Source: Chloracidobacterium sp. (lineage in GTDB: Bacteria; Acidobacteriota; Blastocatellia; Pyrinomonadales; Pyrinomonadaceae). Taken from it: a DNA stretch of 64,000 nucleotides. The position numbers and the translations under genes were made by a program. The stretch covers positions 62,001 through 126,000 of the forward strand of contig JADJWM010000009.1 in assembly GCA_016716365.1 (NCBI GenBank), given 5' to 3'. The notes beneath the pieces are model-generated. The model was given only the letters and a program-made list of their open reading frames with translations. It ran no database searches and was not told the origin of the DNA. This document shows, in pieces, positions 24,344 through 33,832 of the stretch; position 1 is the first letter of the stretch, and every line of letters starts with the position of its first letter.

Positions 24344-26074
24344 TCATCCAGCTACTTTGAAAAGTCTCCAGCCGCCTTCGATGCCTTCAAATGAGGCGAC
24401 GCCGATGTCTTCGAATGTGAGGCCCGAGCCGGCGACGAGGTCCTTAACCGTCCGCGAAACGACCGTTTCTCCCGGCATGGCGGACGAAGCGATGCGGCGG
24501 GCGAGCTCGACGGCAAAACCGCTGTAATTTCCCTGGAAATGATCGCATTCACCGGTGTGAAGGCCCGTACCGACCGGCCATCCCCGGCGATCGCCCACGC
24601 TGTTTATCGATGCCGCGCACCTGATGGCCCTGGCCGGCCCGTCAAACGTCGCCAGCAACTCCGTCTCGCCGGCGTTCACCTCGGTCCCCTTGAAAAGCCC
24701 GATCTGACGGCGTATTTGGTCGCGGAGCTTACCCAGAGTTTCCGGCCCGGCTTCAGCCGACAGTACTACGCCGAGCACCGTCGCCAGCACGCGGTCGTAT
24801 TCATGTTTTTCTTGGACATCGGCTAGAAAACCCTCGATCGCGTCAAGGATCTCGCCTTGCTCGCCGACGAACGGAAGGTGATCTATCCCGTCCAGTTCCA
24901 GGTACTTACAGCCCGGAATCTTTGACGCGACATACCTGCCCTCTTCAACTTTGAGGCAAAGATCGCCCCTCCTGTGTATGACCAGCGAGGGCACGCGGAT
25001 AGATGGAAGGACGCTTCGCACGTCGATCTCGGCGTTCATTTTGGTCAGAGCGACCGCCGCGCCCGGGCTCGCGCCCATCCGGAGGTATGTCGCCCACCAC
25101 TCCCTGAATTCCGCGTCGCCCGCAAGTGAAGGCGCCCGTTCTTCTATGCCGACAGGCTTGCCCCAATCGCGCATCATCAGATCGAAAAAAGCGTCGCGGT
25201 CCTCGGACGAAACACCCCATGGATAGTCGTCGTCGCGGATCCGCTTTGCATAGGTCCCGATCATCACGACGCCCGCGGTCCGTTCGGGATAAGTGGCCGC
25301 GAACAGAGAACACATCGGCCCGCCCTCCGACACGCCGATAAGCACGGCCCGCTCCGAACCGACGGCGTCCATCACCGCATGGACGTCCTCCATCCGCTGC
25401 TCAAGAGTAGGAAGTTCCGAAAGCGGCACACGGTCCGAAAGTCCGGTCCCGCGTTTGTCGAAGAGTATCAGACGGGAAAACGAAGCAAGCTTCTGCAAAA
25501 AGGACGCGAAATGCGGCTCCTCCCAAAAATACTCCATATGCGAGACCCACCCCATTACAAAGACAAGATCGATCTCGCCATCGCCCAGGACTTGGTAGGC
25601 GATGTTGACGTCCCCGTTCTGTACATAGCGGGTATCCGGTTTCGGTCCGGTGTGGAAGGTCCCGGACGCTGGCGATCCCTCCTGAGTTCCCGAGCCCATG
25701 CCTTGGCCGGTGGCGGGAGCGTTTTTGCCCCCGGGTTCGTTCTCGACTTCGCCGATCTCGACCGGGGCGATGAACCGGTAGCCGAATTTCGGCACTGTTT
25801 CGATGAACTTACTCCCGCCTGTATCGCCGAGGAGCTTTCTCAGCATCGATATGTTCTGCGCAAGATTGTTCTCCTCGACGAAGCTTCCTTCCCAGACCTC
25901 GTCGAGCAGCCTCTCCTTGCTCAAAATATGCCCGTTATTCCGCACCAGGAGGTGGAGTGTGTCAAAAACCCGCGGAGCGATCTGAAGCGGCTCGCCCGAA
26001 CGCCGCAAGGTTCGTTCGGCCGAATTCAGTTCAAACGACGCGAATCTGTAGATGTTGTGCTGCGAAATGCTCAC
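24344..26074 (-). CDS. wHTH DNA-binding / alpha-beta hydrolase / degenerate class III cyclase fusion
   Basis: A 576-residue three-domain protein. Residues 1-105 are an OmpR/CadC-type winged helix (LVRNNGHILSKERLLDEVW, FIETVPKFGYRFIAPV). Residues about 150-425 are an alpha/beta hydrolase with nucleophile elbow GVSEGG (Ser near 247), Asp in HRRGDLCLKV and His in GIDHLPFVGE. Residues about 430-576 match class III adenylate cyclases (ATFDGPARAIRCA, TGLHTGECD, VVSRTVKDLVAGSGL). Both metal-binding Asp positions are lost: the usual FTDIVGST reads VVLSAEAG, and the usual AGDG reads AGETEL. The cyclase should therefore be inactive and perhaps serves as a sensor. No membrane segment is seen. Confidence 0.88.
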   Translation of the reverse strand: MSISQHNIYRFASFELNSAERTLRRSGEPLQIAPRVFDTLHLLVRNNGHILSKERLLDEVWEGSFVEENNLAQNISMLRKLLGDTGGSKFIETVPKFGYRFIAPVEIGEVENEPGGKNAPATGQGMGSGTQEGSPASGTFHTGPKPDTRYVQNGDVNIAYQVLGDGEIDLVFVMGWVSHMEYFWEEPHFASFLQKLASFSRLILFDKRGTGLSDRVPLSELPTLEQRMEDVHAVMDAVGSERAVLIGVSEGGPMCSLFAATYPERTAGVVMIGTYAKRIRDDDYPWGVSSEDRDAFFDLMMRDWGKPVGIEERAPSLAGDAEFREWWATYLRMGASPGAAVALTKMNAEIDVRSVLPSIRVPSLVIHRRGDLCLKVEEGRYVASKIPGCKYLELDGIDHLPFVGEQGEILDAIEGFLADVQEKHEYDRVLATVLGVVLSAEAGPETLGKLRDQIRRQIGLFKGTEVNAGETELLATFDGPARAIRCAASINSVGDRRGWPVGTGLHTGECDHFQGNYSGFAVELARRIASSAMPGETVVSRTVKDLVAGSGLTFEDIGVASFEGIEGGWRLFKVAG

Positions 26075-26217
26075 GGTTCGGATCAGAATTTTTTCACAAA
26101 AGATTCAGAATTTTCTAAAGAATCAAAAGAACCCTATTGGTAATATGGCCAAAGTGTATGAGAATAATTTTACCGCAATTCGAATCGTGTCCTAACTAAT
26201 TTAAAGGAGGACTGCTC

Positions 26218-26535
26218 ATGAACGGATCCGAACCTTTGTCAAACGACGGCAAGGCCCGTGGTCGTCTGCAGCTGCGCCGGTCGGCACACGCGTTTTGTCT
26301 TGTTTGCTCGAAGCAGGTCGAGCTTATCTCGTTTGATCGTGCGGCTGAGCTCTTCCACACGGATCTCCAGGATATCGAATTCCTGGCCAAGGCAGGCTCG
26401 ATCCACAAGGTCCACAACCGCAAAGGGAAGGTGCTGGCATGCATCAATTCGCTTTTCGAGTGCTTTGATAATCGACGGACCCGCCTGCTCGATTCCAGCA
26501 TCATTAAGGAAATGGCCGCCAAGAACTCGCCGTGA
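26218..26535 (+). CDS. small CxxC/helix-turn-helix-like protein
   Basis: A 105-residue protein with an excellent ribosome-binding site (AAAGGAGG seven bases before the ATG). A CxxC pair (FCLVCSKQVELIS, residues 27-39) precedes a stretch that resembles an excisionase-type helix-turn-helix: ISFDRAAELFHTDLQDIEFL, then AGSIHKVHNRKGKVLACINS. Similar small proteins occur in many Acidobacteriota, by my recollection. DNA binding is inferred. It is divergent from the wHTH-hydrolase-cyclase gene, with an AT-rich 143-base space between, so it could take part in its control. Confidence 0.7.
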   Translation: MNGSEPLSNDGKARGRLQLRRSAHAFCLVCSKQVELISFDRAAELFHTDLQDIEFLAKAGSIHKVHNRKGKVLACINSLFECFDNRRTRLLDSSIIKEMAAKNSP

Positions 26536-26815
26536 TCGCGAGCACCCGCCATCCTGCGGCCGTAACAGACGAGACCGCGTCGGCATATCCGTGAAGCTCG
26601 AGCCTTCTATTTCAGGCCCTCGAGGCCGCGGAACTTGCGGGCATGTGATACTTGCGGCTCCTTCCTGATGCGGCCTGGGCGGCCGGCTCATCCCCTGCGA
26701 TCTGCCCATTTTCGGACATGTTTGCGCCGGCAACCCGACTCTCTTCGACCCCGATCTCGGCCGCCTCGAAATACTTCTAAATTGCCCGGCGTTCCTGTAT
26801 GCTTATGACCACTGA

Positions 26816-28604
26816 ATGTCGCCGATCCTGATCACGCTCGTCCTGCTTGCGGTTGCGATCATCCTCTTCGCGACGGAGAAACTTCCGGTCGACGTTGTGG
26901 GTCTGCTGCTGGTGGTCGCGCTCGTCCTTACGCAGATCCTTACAGTAAATGAAGCCGTCGCCGGATTCGGAAGCGACATCATCATCACGATAGGCGGGCT
27001 CTTCATCCTCGTCGGCGGCCTGACAAAGACGGGGCTTGTGGACCTGATCGGGCGGCGGATGCACCGCATCGCCGGCGATAGCCAGTTCGTGCTAACGGCG
27101 TTGATAATGGCGACGGCGGCGCTCTCGGCCTCCGTGCTCAAAAACACGACGACGACCGCCATGTTCCTTCCGGTCGTGCTCGGCCTTGCCGCGAAGGCCA
27201 AAGATGCCGCCCTCAAAACTCCTGATCCCGTTGGCGTTCGGCGCCATACTCGGCGGGAGCTGCACCCTTATCGGGACCTCGACCAACCTTGCGGTCAGCG
27301 GGGCGATGCAGCGTTACGGCTTTGAATCGATCTCAATGTTCGAATTGACGCCGATCGGCGTCGTAATGGTCGGGATGGGTATCATCTATATGCTGCTGAT
27401 CGGCCGAAACATGCTGCCGTCCACCGGCGGCGGCGATTCACTGACCGACGAATATAAGATCCGCGAGTATATTTCGGAACTGCTGGTTCTGCCGGATTCG
27501 CCGCTTGTCGGCAAAACGCTCGGCGAGGCCAACCTGAACACCGAACTGGACCTGAACGTGATCGGCATCATCCGCGGCGACGAGAAACGCATCGCTCCCG
27601 AGCCAAGGGAACGTATCCGACGGCGGGACCTCCTGATCGTCGAGGGCAAGCTGGCCGACATTCTGCGGGTTAAGGAGCAGGTCGGGCTCGAGATCCGGCC
27701 CGACTTCGAGCTCAACGACGGGGTGCTGGAAAGCGGGGACATCGAACTGTTCGAAGTGCTCGTTATGAGCGACTCAGACCTGATCGGGCAGACGCTGAAA
27801 ACGCTCCGATTCCGACAGCGTTACGGCTTGACGGTCCTGGCGATCAACCGCCACCGGGAGACGATCGTCGAAAGCCTGAGCAGCGTGATGCTCCGATTCG
27901 GCGATGTTCTTTTGGTCCAGGGCTCGAAGGATGATGTCGACGCTCTGGCGGCTGGTGAAGAGATCATCCTTCTCGAGGATGTCTCGGAATCCAGCTCCCG
28001 GATCGATAAGCGAAAATGGGCGATCGCCGCATTCCTGACGTTCCTCGGACTCTCGGTGTCAAAAGTGACTATCGGCATCGATATCCCGATAGCGATATGC
28101 GTCCTCGCCGGAGTTTTCATCATGCTGGCGACAAAGACGGTCCGATACTCTGAGATGTATTCGATGATCGACCTTCGCCTGCTCGTGCTGATCGCATGCA
28201 TGATGAGCTTTGGCGTGGCGATGGAGAACACCGGTGCCGACCGCTACCTTGCGGGCCTCATCGAGGCTTATTTCGGACAGTTCGGGCCAATCGCGATCCT
28301 TGCAGGATTTTTCGTCTTGACCGTGATCCTGACCCAGCCGATGTCTAATCAAGCGGCCGCTCTCGTCGTCCTGCCGGTTGCGATCAAGACGGCCGTCGCC
28401 CTCGGGTTGAATCCACGTGCGTTTGCGATCGCGGTGACGCTCGCAGCGTCCTTCTCGTTCATCACGCCGCTCGAGCCGGCGTGCGTCCTTGTCTACACCC
28501 CGGGCCGCTACAGTTTCCTTGACTTTGTAAAGATCGGCTCGATCCTGACGGTGGTCGTATTTATCGTTTCGATGCTGCTGATACCGGTGTTTTGGCCGCT
28601 CTAG
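26816..28604 (+). CDS. SLC13/DASS-type transporter with RCK_C domains (single-base frameshift)
   Basis: An inner-membrane anion or dicarboxylate symporter of the SLC13 group. Membrane helices lie in both halves, and two TrkA-C/RCK_C domains are inserted (about residues 210-390; DSPLVGKTLGEANL, DLIGQTLKTLRFRQRYGL). The SNT-type signature is visible twice: KNTTTTAMFLPVV and GTSTNLAVSG. The frame changes near 27203: the first frame reads VVLGLAAKAK, and the expected PPSKLLIPLAFGAILGGS continues in the +1 frame after one extra G between AAA and ATG. Either half alone is an incomplete transporter. The end overlaps the convergent membrane-protein gene by four bases. Confidence 0.82.
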
Positions 28605-29671
28605 CCGGTTACTGACCTGAAGATGCCTCGCGGCGAAAGGCCGCGTTTTAGGATCAGGGCCAGGCCGACCGCCGTCCAGAATAGGATCCGTCCCTTGCGG
28701 ATGATCGCCAGCGTTACTCCGATCCCAGCTCCGACCGCGACCGTCTCGGCGACAAACTCGGCCCCAGCCTCATCGACGCCTATCAGGAACGGTATGAGTT
28801 TAAAGATGATGGTGATCAGCCGGCTTACAGACTCAAGCAAAAAGGCGTTCAGCGGCGAGGCATTTTCCATCAGCCGGCCGAGGATGAACCAGACCTCGAC
28901 AACCCCCAAGGCATGGAATCCGGCCTCGCAAAGGGAGATCGGAAGAAATCGCTTTGGATGTCTGCGGTAAAAACCATAGATAAAGTTCTCGAACAGGCGA
29001 ACGTCGGCCCGGCCCCGTTCGAGCAGGCCGCGGGCGAAGCCCCGCTGATAAAGCAATTCGCAGATCTCGCTGGCGAAGTGCCACTGCTTGATGACCATCA
29101 CGATCCCTGCGATCAAAAGGAGCAGAAGAACGCCGATCAGAATGTCGATGGTCATTGTCCAGCCGGGATCGAGCGGAAAATTGCGTACGAACGTGAGGGC
29201 GCCGAGCGTCAGGAAGAGGCTGGTAGTAAAGCTGTAGAAGAGATTCTCCGTCGCAACCGACGACAGTCCGATAACAAGCGGCACTTTCTTTCGCACCGCG
29301 ACCGCTTTCGACGTGCCGCTGATCAGTATCCCGAGGGGGATCATCGCGCTCATCGCCTCGCCGATCATTACCGCGGGGACCGTGTCGCGAAGGCCAAGTC
29401 GGTAAGGTTCGTAAACCGAAAGCTTCCAGGCCAGCCCTCTAAGAAAGATCCTGCAAAGATAGATGATCAGGATCACCGCAAAGCCGAGCAAACCGAACTT
29501 CTGAATATTCGAAAGGACCTCATTAAGCCCGACCGACCAGACAAAGAATACAAAGAGCGAGACGCCAAAGATCGTGAGCACGCCGCCGATGGCCTTCAAA
29601 CGGTTTAGTTGGTTGGCTGAGAGTTGATTCTTATTTGAAGCCGGCATTTCTGCCGGCGATTCGAGGTTCAC
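28601..29671 (-). CDS. lysylphosphatidylglycerol synthase-like transmembrane (UPF0104) protein
   Basis: A 356-residue integral membrane protein with about eight hydrophobic segments. It matches the LPG_synthase_TM family: GEAMSAMIPLGILISGTSKAVA with the charged helix breaks, ATENLFYSFTTSLFLTLGAL and VDEAGAEFVAETVAVGAGIG near the C terminus, the last being the family's most conserved part. The catalytic C-terminal domain of MprF is absent, so it should be a flippase- or transporter-like protein. The substrate is unknown. It is convergent with the SLC13 gene. Confidence 0.85.
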   Translation of the reverse strand: MNLESPAEMPASNKNQLSANQLNRLKAIGGVLTIFGVSLFVFFVWSVGLNEVLSNIQKFGLLGFAVILIIYLCRIFLRGLAWKLSVYEPYRLGLRDTVPAVMIGEAMSAMIPLGILISGTSKAVAVRKKVPLVIGLSSVATENLFYSFTTSLFLTLGALTFVRNFPLDPGWTMTIDILIGVLLLLLIAGIVMVIKQWHFASEICELLYQRGFARGLLERGRADVRLFENFIYGFYRRHPKRFLPISLCEAGFHALGVVEVWFILGRLMENASPLNAFLLESVSRLITIIFKLIPFLIGVDEAGAEFVAETVAVGAGIGVTLAIIRKGRILFWTAVGLALILKRGLSPRGIFRSVTG

Positions 29672-29751
29672 TGCTTTGCGAACGCGCGGGGGCGCGAATA
29701 AAATGGTATCCTACCTGATTTTTCAGACAAAACCGTTACGGAATTAAAATT

Positions 29752-30930
29752 ATGAGCATAGCCGCAGGAACCGCATTATCGAACACCGGATTGACGACCC
29801 TTTCCGAAGAGGAAGAACTGTTTCGCTCTTCCGTCCGTGAATTTGCCGAAGGCGAGGTCCGCCCGAAGGTCGAGGCGATGGAACACGCCGGTAAACTCGA
29901 TCCGGATGTGATCCGGCAATGCTTCGAGCTAGGGCTGATGGCAATCGAATCGCCCGAGGAATACGGCGGAGCCGGCTCGACGATCTTCAACGCGATCGTC
30001 GCGATCGAAGAGCTTGCCCGCGTAGATGCGAGCGTGTCGGTGTTCGTGGACGTCCACAATACCCTTGTAACGAACGCATTCATGCGTTGGGCCAGCGACG
30101 AACAGAAAAAGAAATACCTTCCGCAGATGGCCGAATCGCGGGTTGGGGCATATGCGTTGAGCGAGGCTGGCTCCGGCTCGGACGCCTTCGCACTCACCAC
30201 ACGCGCAGTCGATAAGGGCGACCATTACGAGATAACCGGTCAAAAGCTCTGGATCACGAACGGAAACGAGGCAGAGATCTTTATTCTTTTCGCGACCGTC
30301 GATCCTGAGGCCGGGTACAAGGGCATCACGGCTTTCATCGTCGAAAAAGGATTTGAGGGATTCTCGGTAGGAAAGAAGGAGGACAAGCTCGGCATACGCG
30401 CTTCCTCCACGACCGAACTTATCCTGGACGGCTGCAAGGTCCCGAAAGAGAACGTCTTAGGCGAGGTAGGCAAGGGCTACAAGGTCTCGATCGAAACGCT
30501 GAACGAAGGCCGAATCGGCATCGGCGCCCAGATGCTCGGCATCGCCCAGGGAGCGTTCGAAGCCGCGGTCAAATACACCGACGAACGCGAGCAATTCGGG
30601 CAGAAGATCAACAACTTCCAAGGCGTCCAGTTCCAGCTTGCAGAGATGGCGGTCGAGATCGAAGCTACCCGCCTTCTGGTTTACAACGCCGCCCGGCTCA
30701 AGGACGCCGGCAAGCCCTTCATTAAGGAAGCCGCGATAGCGAAGCTTTACTCATCACGATGTGCCGAGCGCGTCTCGTCCAAAGCCATCGAGCTCTTCGG
30801 CGGCTATGGTTATGTAAAGGACTATCCGGTCGAAAAGTACTGGCGCGACTCGAAGATCGGCTCCATCTACGAAGGTACCTCGAATATGCAGCTGCAAACG
30901 ATCGCGAAAATGATAACGAGCGGAAAATAG
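29752..30930 (+). CDS. acyl-CoA dehydrogenase
   Basis: A 392-residue FAD enzyme that introduces the alpha-beta double bond in acyl-CoA. The signatures are AYALSEAGSGSDAFAL and QKLWITNGNEAEIFILF in the middle domain. The C-terminal signature AVKYTDEREQFGQKINNFQGV and the YEGTSNMQLQTIAK segment carry the catalytic Glu of short/butyryl-type members. The length is normal. The chain-length preference is not readable with certainty. The GNAT gene starts directly after its stop codon, so the two are co-transcribed. Confidence 0.96.
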   Translation: MSIAAGTALSNTGLTTLSEEEELFRSSVREFAEGEVRPKVEAMEHAGKLDPDVIRQCFELGLMAIESPEEYGGAGSTIFNAIVAIEELARVDASVSVFVDVHNTLVTNAFMRWASDEQKKKYLPQMAESRVGAYALSEAGSGSDAFALTTRAVDKGDHYEITGQKLWITNGNEAEIFILFATVDPEAGYKGITAFIVEKGFEGFSVGKKEDKLGIRASSTTELILDGCKVPKENVLGEVGKGYKVSIETLNEGRIGIGAQMLGIAQGAFEAAVKYTDEREQFGQKINNFQGVQFQLAEMAVEIEATRLLVYNAARLKDAGKPFIKEAAIAKLYSSRCAERVSSKAIELFGGYGYVKDYPVEKYWRDSKIGSIYEGTSNMQLQTIAKMITSGK

Positions 30931-31455
30931 ATGTCCGCGACCCTGATAAGACAGGCCGGATCGGCGGATGCCAAACTGCTTACCGATCTCGCCTACACAA
31001 CATTCTGGGACGCTTTCGCCCATCATCCGAAGAACGCCCCTGACGATCTGGCGCATTACATGCGGCAAGCGTTCAGCATCGAGCAAATAACGACGGAGCT
31101 GACGGACGAGAAGAGCGTTTTCCTCATCGCGGAGATCGGAGAGAAGGCCGCGGGATACGCAAAACTCATCACCGGGAGCATCGAAGAAGGCATCACGGCC
31201 GAGCGGCCGATCGAACTAAATCGGCTCTATTCTCATCAGGAATACCTGGGCCAGGGCGTTGGTCAGGCATTGATGGACGCGTGCTTCGAACGGGCGCGTC
31301 GGGAAGGTCACGACGTAATGTGGCTCGGCGTTTGGGAATACAATCCGAGGGCCCAGCGGTTCTACGAAAAGAACGGATTTAGCATTGTCGGAAAACACAC
31401 CTTCGTCCTCGGCACCGACCCCCAAACCGATTTGTTGATGCAAAGAGAACTTTAG
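30931..31455 (+). CDS. GNAT family N-acetyltransferase
   Basis: A 174-residue acetyltransferase of unknown substrate. The acetyl-CoA motif A is seen in ELNRLYSHQEYLGQGVGQAL (QGVGQAL pyrophosphate loop), and motif B in GVWEYNPRAQRFYEKNGF. The start codon touches the stop of the acyl-CoA dehydrogenase gene, which argues for translational coupling. It could modify an amino acid, a polyamine or a protein N terminus, as other single-domain GNATs do. Confidence 0.92.
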   Translation: MSATLIRQAGSADAKLLTDLAYTTFWDAFAHHPKNAPDDLAHYMRQAFSIEQITTELTDEKSVFLIAEIGEKAAGYAKLITGSIEEGITAERPIELNRLYSHQEYLGQGVGQALMDACFERARREGHDVMWLGVWEYNPRAQRFYEKNGFSIVGKHTFVLGTDPQTDLLMQREL

Positions 31456-31577
31456 CCACAGAGTTCACCGAGAACACCGAGAAAAAGAGAATCTAAACGG
31501 TAACGGCCCTACTGTTCATTTTTAGATCCCTTCACCCGCACGATTATTTTTCTGTGCTCTCTGTGTTCTCGGTGGCA
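31455..31577. repeat. imperfect inverted repeat (CCACAGAG..CTCGGTGG type)
   Basis: CCACAGAG, then CACCGAGAACACCGAGAAA (to 31485), is mirrored by TTTCTGTGCTCTCTG and TGTTCTCGGTGGCA (31550-31577). The centre is unrelated. Palindromic repeats built from such CACAGAG/ACCGAG units are dispersed in many environmental genomes. It lies between the GNAT and radical SAM genes and carries no gene. Confidence 0.55.
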
Positions 31578-31617
31578 GAAATTGCATTTCTCCTGATGGT
31601 GCGATATTGTTGCATCT

Positions 31618-32628
31618 GTGCGACACGTCAAAAATCCTCCCAATCCCTACGACCGTTACTCGGCAGAATATGTCGGCGAACCGCCCCCCACAAAACTCGA
31701 GGTTTTTGAAGAAACCGCGACCAAAAAGGTCATCACCAAGGCCTTCGCCTCCGACTGGGAGGGCGGCTGGCGGTACACGGTGAATTGCTATCGCGGGTGC
31801 GTGCATGGCTGCACTTACTGTTTCGCCCGGCAGTATCACGAATTCCTGGGCTACGGGGCCGGGACGGATTTCGAGACGAAGATAGTCGTCAAGCCCAACG
31901 CACCGCAGATCCTTCGTGAAGAGCTAAAGAAGACTCGGGACAAGATGCCGCACCTCGATTTCTCGTTCGCGACCGACCCGTATATCCCGCTCGAAGCCGA
32001 GTACAAACTTACCCGTCAATGCCTCGAAGTCTGCGCCGAATTCCGCGTTCCGACAGCCGTCATCACCAAATCGCCGCTCGTTACACGCGACATCGACGTC
32101 CTGCTGAAACAATCAAAGGTGTCGGTCTTTTTCTCGATGCCTTTTCTGACAAAGGAAAAGTCGAACCCGTTCGAGCCGTACACGCCCGTGCCCGAGGCGC
32201 GTTTTCGTGCGATGAAAAAGTTATCGGACGCCGGCATTACAACCGGGATCGGCATTGCACCGGTGATACCGGGCTACAACGAGCCCGACATCCCCGGCTT
32301 GCTGGAACGTGCAAAAGAATGCGGGGCAAGTCGGGCCTTTATGTCGATGCTTCATCTCGATACCGACTCGATCGAAGACTATTTCGTCCAAAAGATGAAC
32401 GAACGCCTGACAGCAAGCCGCGTTTCCAGGATAATAAACACAATAAAGCGCGAACGCGGTGGGACATTGAGGCATCGTAGCTACAAAGAACGTGGGACCG
32501 GTATGACCGAGCAGTGGGAGGTTACCCAGAAATTGTTCGATTTTCATGTGCGGAGGCTTGGCTTTAAGGGTCACGAAGCACCGAAGCCACTCGAAGAACC
32601 GGTTTCCGTTCAGCCGAATTTGTTTTGA
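31618..32628 (+). CDS. radical SAM protein (Rv2578c-like / SPL-like)
   Basis: A 336-residue iron-sulphur enzyme that cleaves S-adenosylmethionine. The CxxxCxxC cluster motif is in YRGCVHGCTYCFARQYHEFL. The family segments LDFSFATDPYIPLEAEYKLT and TKSPLVTRDIDVL follow, as in the spore-photoproduct-lyase-like Rv2578c group. The reaction is unknown in that group. The start is GTG at 31618, at which the conserved N terminus begins; no clear ribosome-binding site is seen, and the preceding palindromic repeat is very near. The C-terminal tail is short. Confidence 0.88.
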   Translation: MRHVKNPPNPYDRYSAEYVGEPPPTKLEVFEETATKKVITKAFASDWEGGWRYTVNCYRGCVHGCTYCFARQYHEFLGYGAGTDFETKIVVKPNAPQILREELKKTRDKMPHLDFSFATDPYIPLEAEYKLTRQCLEVCAEFRVPTAVITKSPLVTRDIDVLLKQSKVSVFFSMPFLTKEKSNPFEPYTPVPEARFRAMKKLSDAGITTGIGIAPVIPGYNEPDIPGLLERAKECGASRAFMSMLHLDTDSIEDYFVQKMNERLTASRVSRIINTIKRERGGTLRHRSYKERGTGMTEQWEVTQKLFDFHVRRLGFKGHEAPKPLEEPVSVQPNLF

Positions 32629-32699
32629 CATCATATCCGCTCACGATGTTCAGATTCGAATTCTAGTTTCTAAAATCACAAGCAAACAGGGAGGTAATT

Positions 32700-33404
32700 G
32701 TGAGATCAAGATTTTATCTAATCGTGTTGACGATGGTCGGCCTTGTGACACTGGTTTCAGTTGCTGCAGCCCAGAAGGATCAGGGAAAAGAGCTTAAGGC
32801 GGCCGTTGACCGCATCGATGACGCAGCTGAAGTTGTAACAGGTGTCATGAAGATCGCGGAGAAATCGATCCCTCGTGACCTTTTGCAGAAGGCAAACGCG
32901 ATCGTCGTTTTCCCGGGTGCACTCAAGGGAGCGTTCATTGTCGGCGGGCAGGGCGGTAAGGGTGTTGCGGTCCGAAGGATTGGCAAAGGATGGAGCGCTC
33001 CCGCGTTTGTAAACATGGCGGGAGGAAGTATCGGCCCACAGATCGGCGGGCAGAAAACCGACTATATAATGCTCATAATGAATGAGAAGGGCCTTATGGG
33101 CCTTCTTGAAGACAAGTTCGAACTGGGCGGCGAAGGAAGCGTGGCAGCAGGTCCGGTCGGCCGTACGACAGCGGCATCGACCAATACCACGCTTGACGCG
33201 GAAATCCTTACGTATTCCCGCAGCAAGGGGCTTTTTGCCGGAGTGGCACTTAAAGGTGTGGTCATTTCGCAGGACCACAGCATGAACCAGGCAGTTTACC
33301 AGAAGCCGGTCAAGGAGATCCTCGGAAATCCGCCCATTCCTTCGACCGATGCACCGAGGTCCCTCCAGAAACTTTCAGATACCTTGGGGATGTATATGCG
33401 ATAG
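32700..33404 (+). CDS. exported SYLF/YSC84-domain protein
   Basis: A 234-residue protein with a signal peptide (residues 1-24, ending SVAAAQK) and a SYLF domain. SYLF proteins bind membranes and phosphoinositides in eukaryotes; the bacterial role is open. The family core is visible: IPRDLLQKANAIVVFPGALK, IGGQKTDYIMLIMNEKGL, VAAGPVGRTTAASTN and YSRSKGLFAGVALKGVVIS. The start is GTG, with GGGAGG four bases upstream of its AATT. A clean terminator follows. Confidence 0.92.
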   Translation: MRSRFYLIVLTMVGLVTLVSVAAAQKDQGKELKAAVDRIDDAAEVVTGVMKIAEKSIPRDLLQKANAIVVFPGALKGAFIVGGQGGKGVAVRRIGKGWSAPAFVNMAGGSIGPQIGGQKTDYIMLIMNEKGLMGLLEDKFELGGEGSVAAGPVGRTTAASTNTTLDAEILTYSRSKGLFAGVALKGVVISQDHSMNQAVYQKPVKEILGNPPIPSTDAPRSLQKLSDTLGMYMR

Positions 33405-33427
33405 CCCGGCCGAATAGGATAACTAAG

Positions 33428-33453
33428 ACGCCGCTCGACAAAGCGGCGTTTTT
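33428..33453 (+). terminator. rho-independent terminator
   Basis: ACGCCGCT (33428-33435) pairs with AGCGGCGT (33442-33449) around a CGACAA loop and is followed by TTTTT. It ends the SYLF gene. Confidence 0.85.
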
Positions 33454-33493
33454 CATTTCACTGGACGGTCAGTTAGCTGTAAATTTGTTGAAC

Positions 33494-33811
33494 ATGAGTG
33501 ACAGGATCCAAGTCTTTGAGCAGATGCTTGCTGCCGATCCCGATAATACGATGGTTATGTTCGGGCTGGCGAAAGAGTATGAAAAACAGGGACGGTACGA
33601 GGACGTGATCCGGCTGCTTGAAGACTATCTTGCCAAAGCCGACGACGAGGGCAACGCCTATGGCACGCTCGCACAGGCGTATGAGAAAACCGGTGACCGG
33701 GAGAAGGCGATTGAGACTTATCGCAAGGGGATCGACGTCTCGATGGCCCACGGCCACCCCTCGATGGCGAATGAATACCGGATGACGCTGGATCTGGATT
33801 TCGCCGATTAG
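33494..33811 (+). CDS. tetratricopeptide repeat protein
   Basis: A 105-residue soluble protein made of about two and a half TPR units: PDNTMVMFGLAKEYEKQGRY, then GNAYGTLAQAYEKTGDREKA. TPR proteins are protein-binding scaffolds; no partner is evident. The ATG at 33494 is preferred to a TTG nine bases upstream. It lies between a terminator and the convergent cyclophilin gene. Confidence 0.85.
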   Translation: MSDRIQVFEQMLAADPDNTMVMFGLAKEYEKQGRYEDVIRLLEDYLAKADDEGNAYGTLAQAYEKTGDREKAIETYRKGIDVSMAHGHPSMANEYRMTLDLDFAD

Positions 33812-33832
33812 AAGAAGCTAATTGCTTATAGT

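Noticed and set aside
26816..27325. Programmed +1 frameshift in the SLC13 gene
   Set aside because: No slippery codon pair with a following rare or stop codon is visible at the junction; an ordinary indel explains it.
27186..28604. Separate transporter gene starting at 27186
   Set aside because: It begins in the middle of a membrane protein and overlaps the first half in another frame; one base joins both into a complete SLC13 protein.
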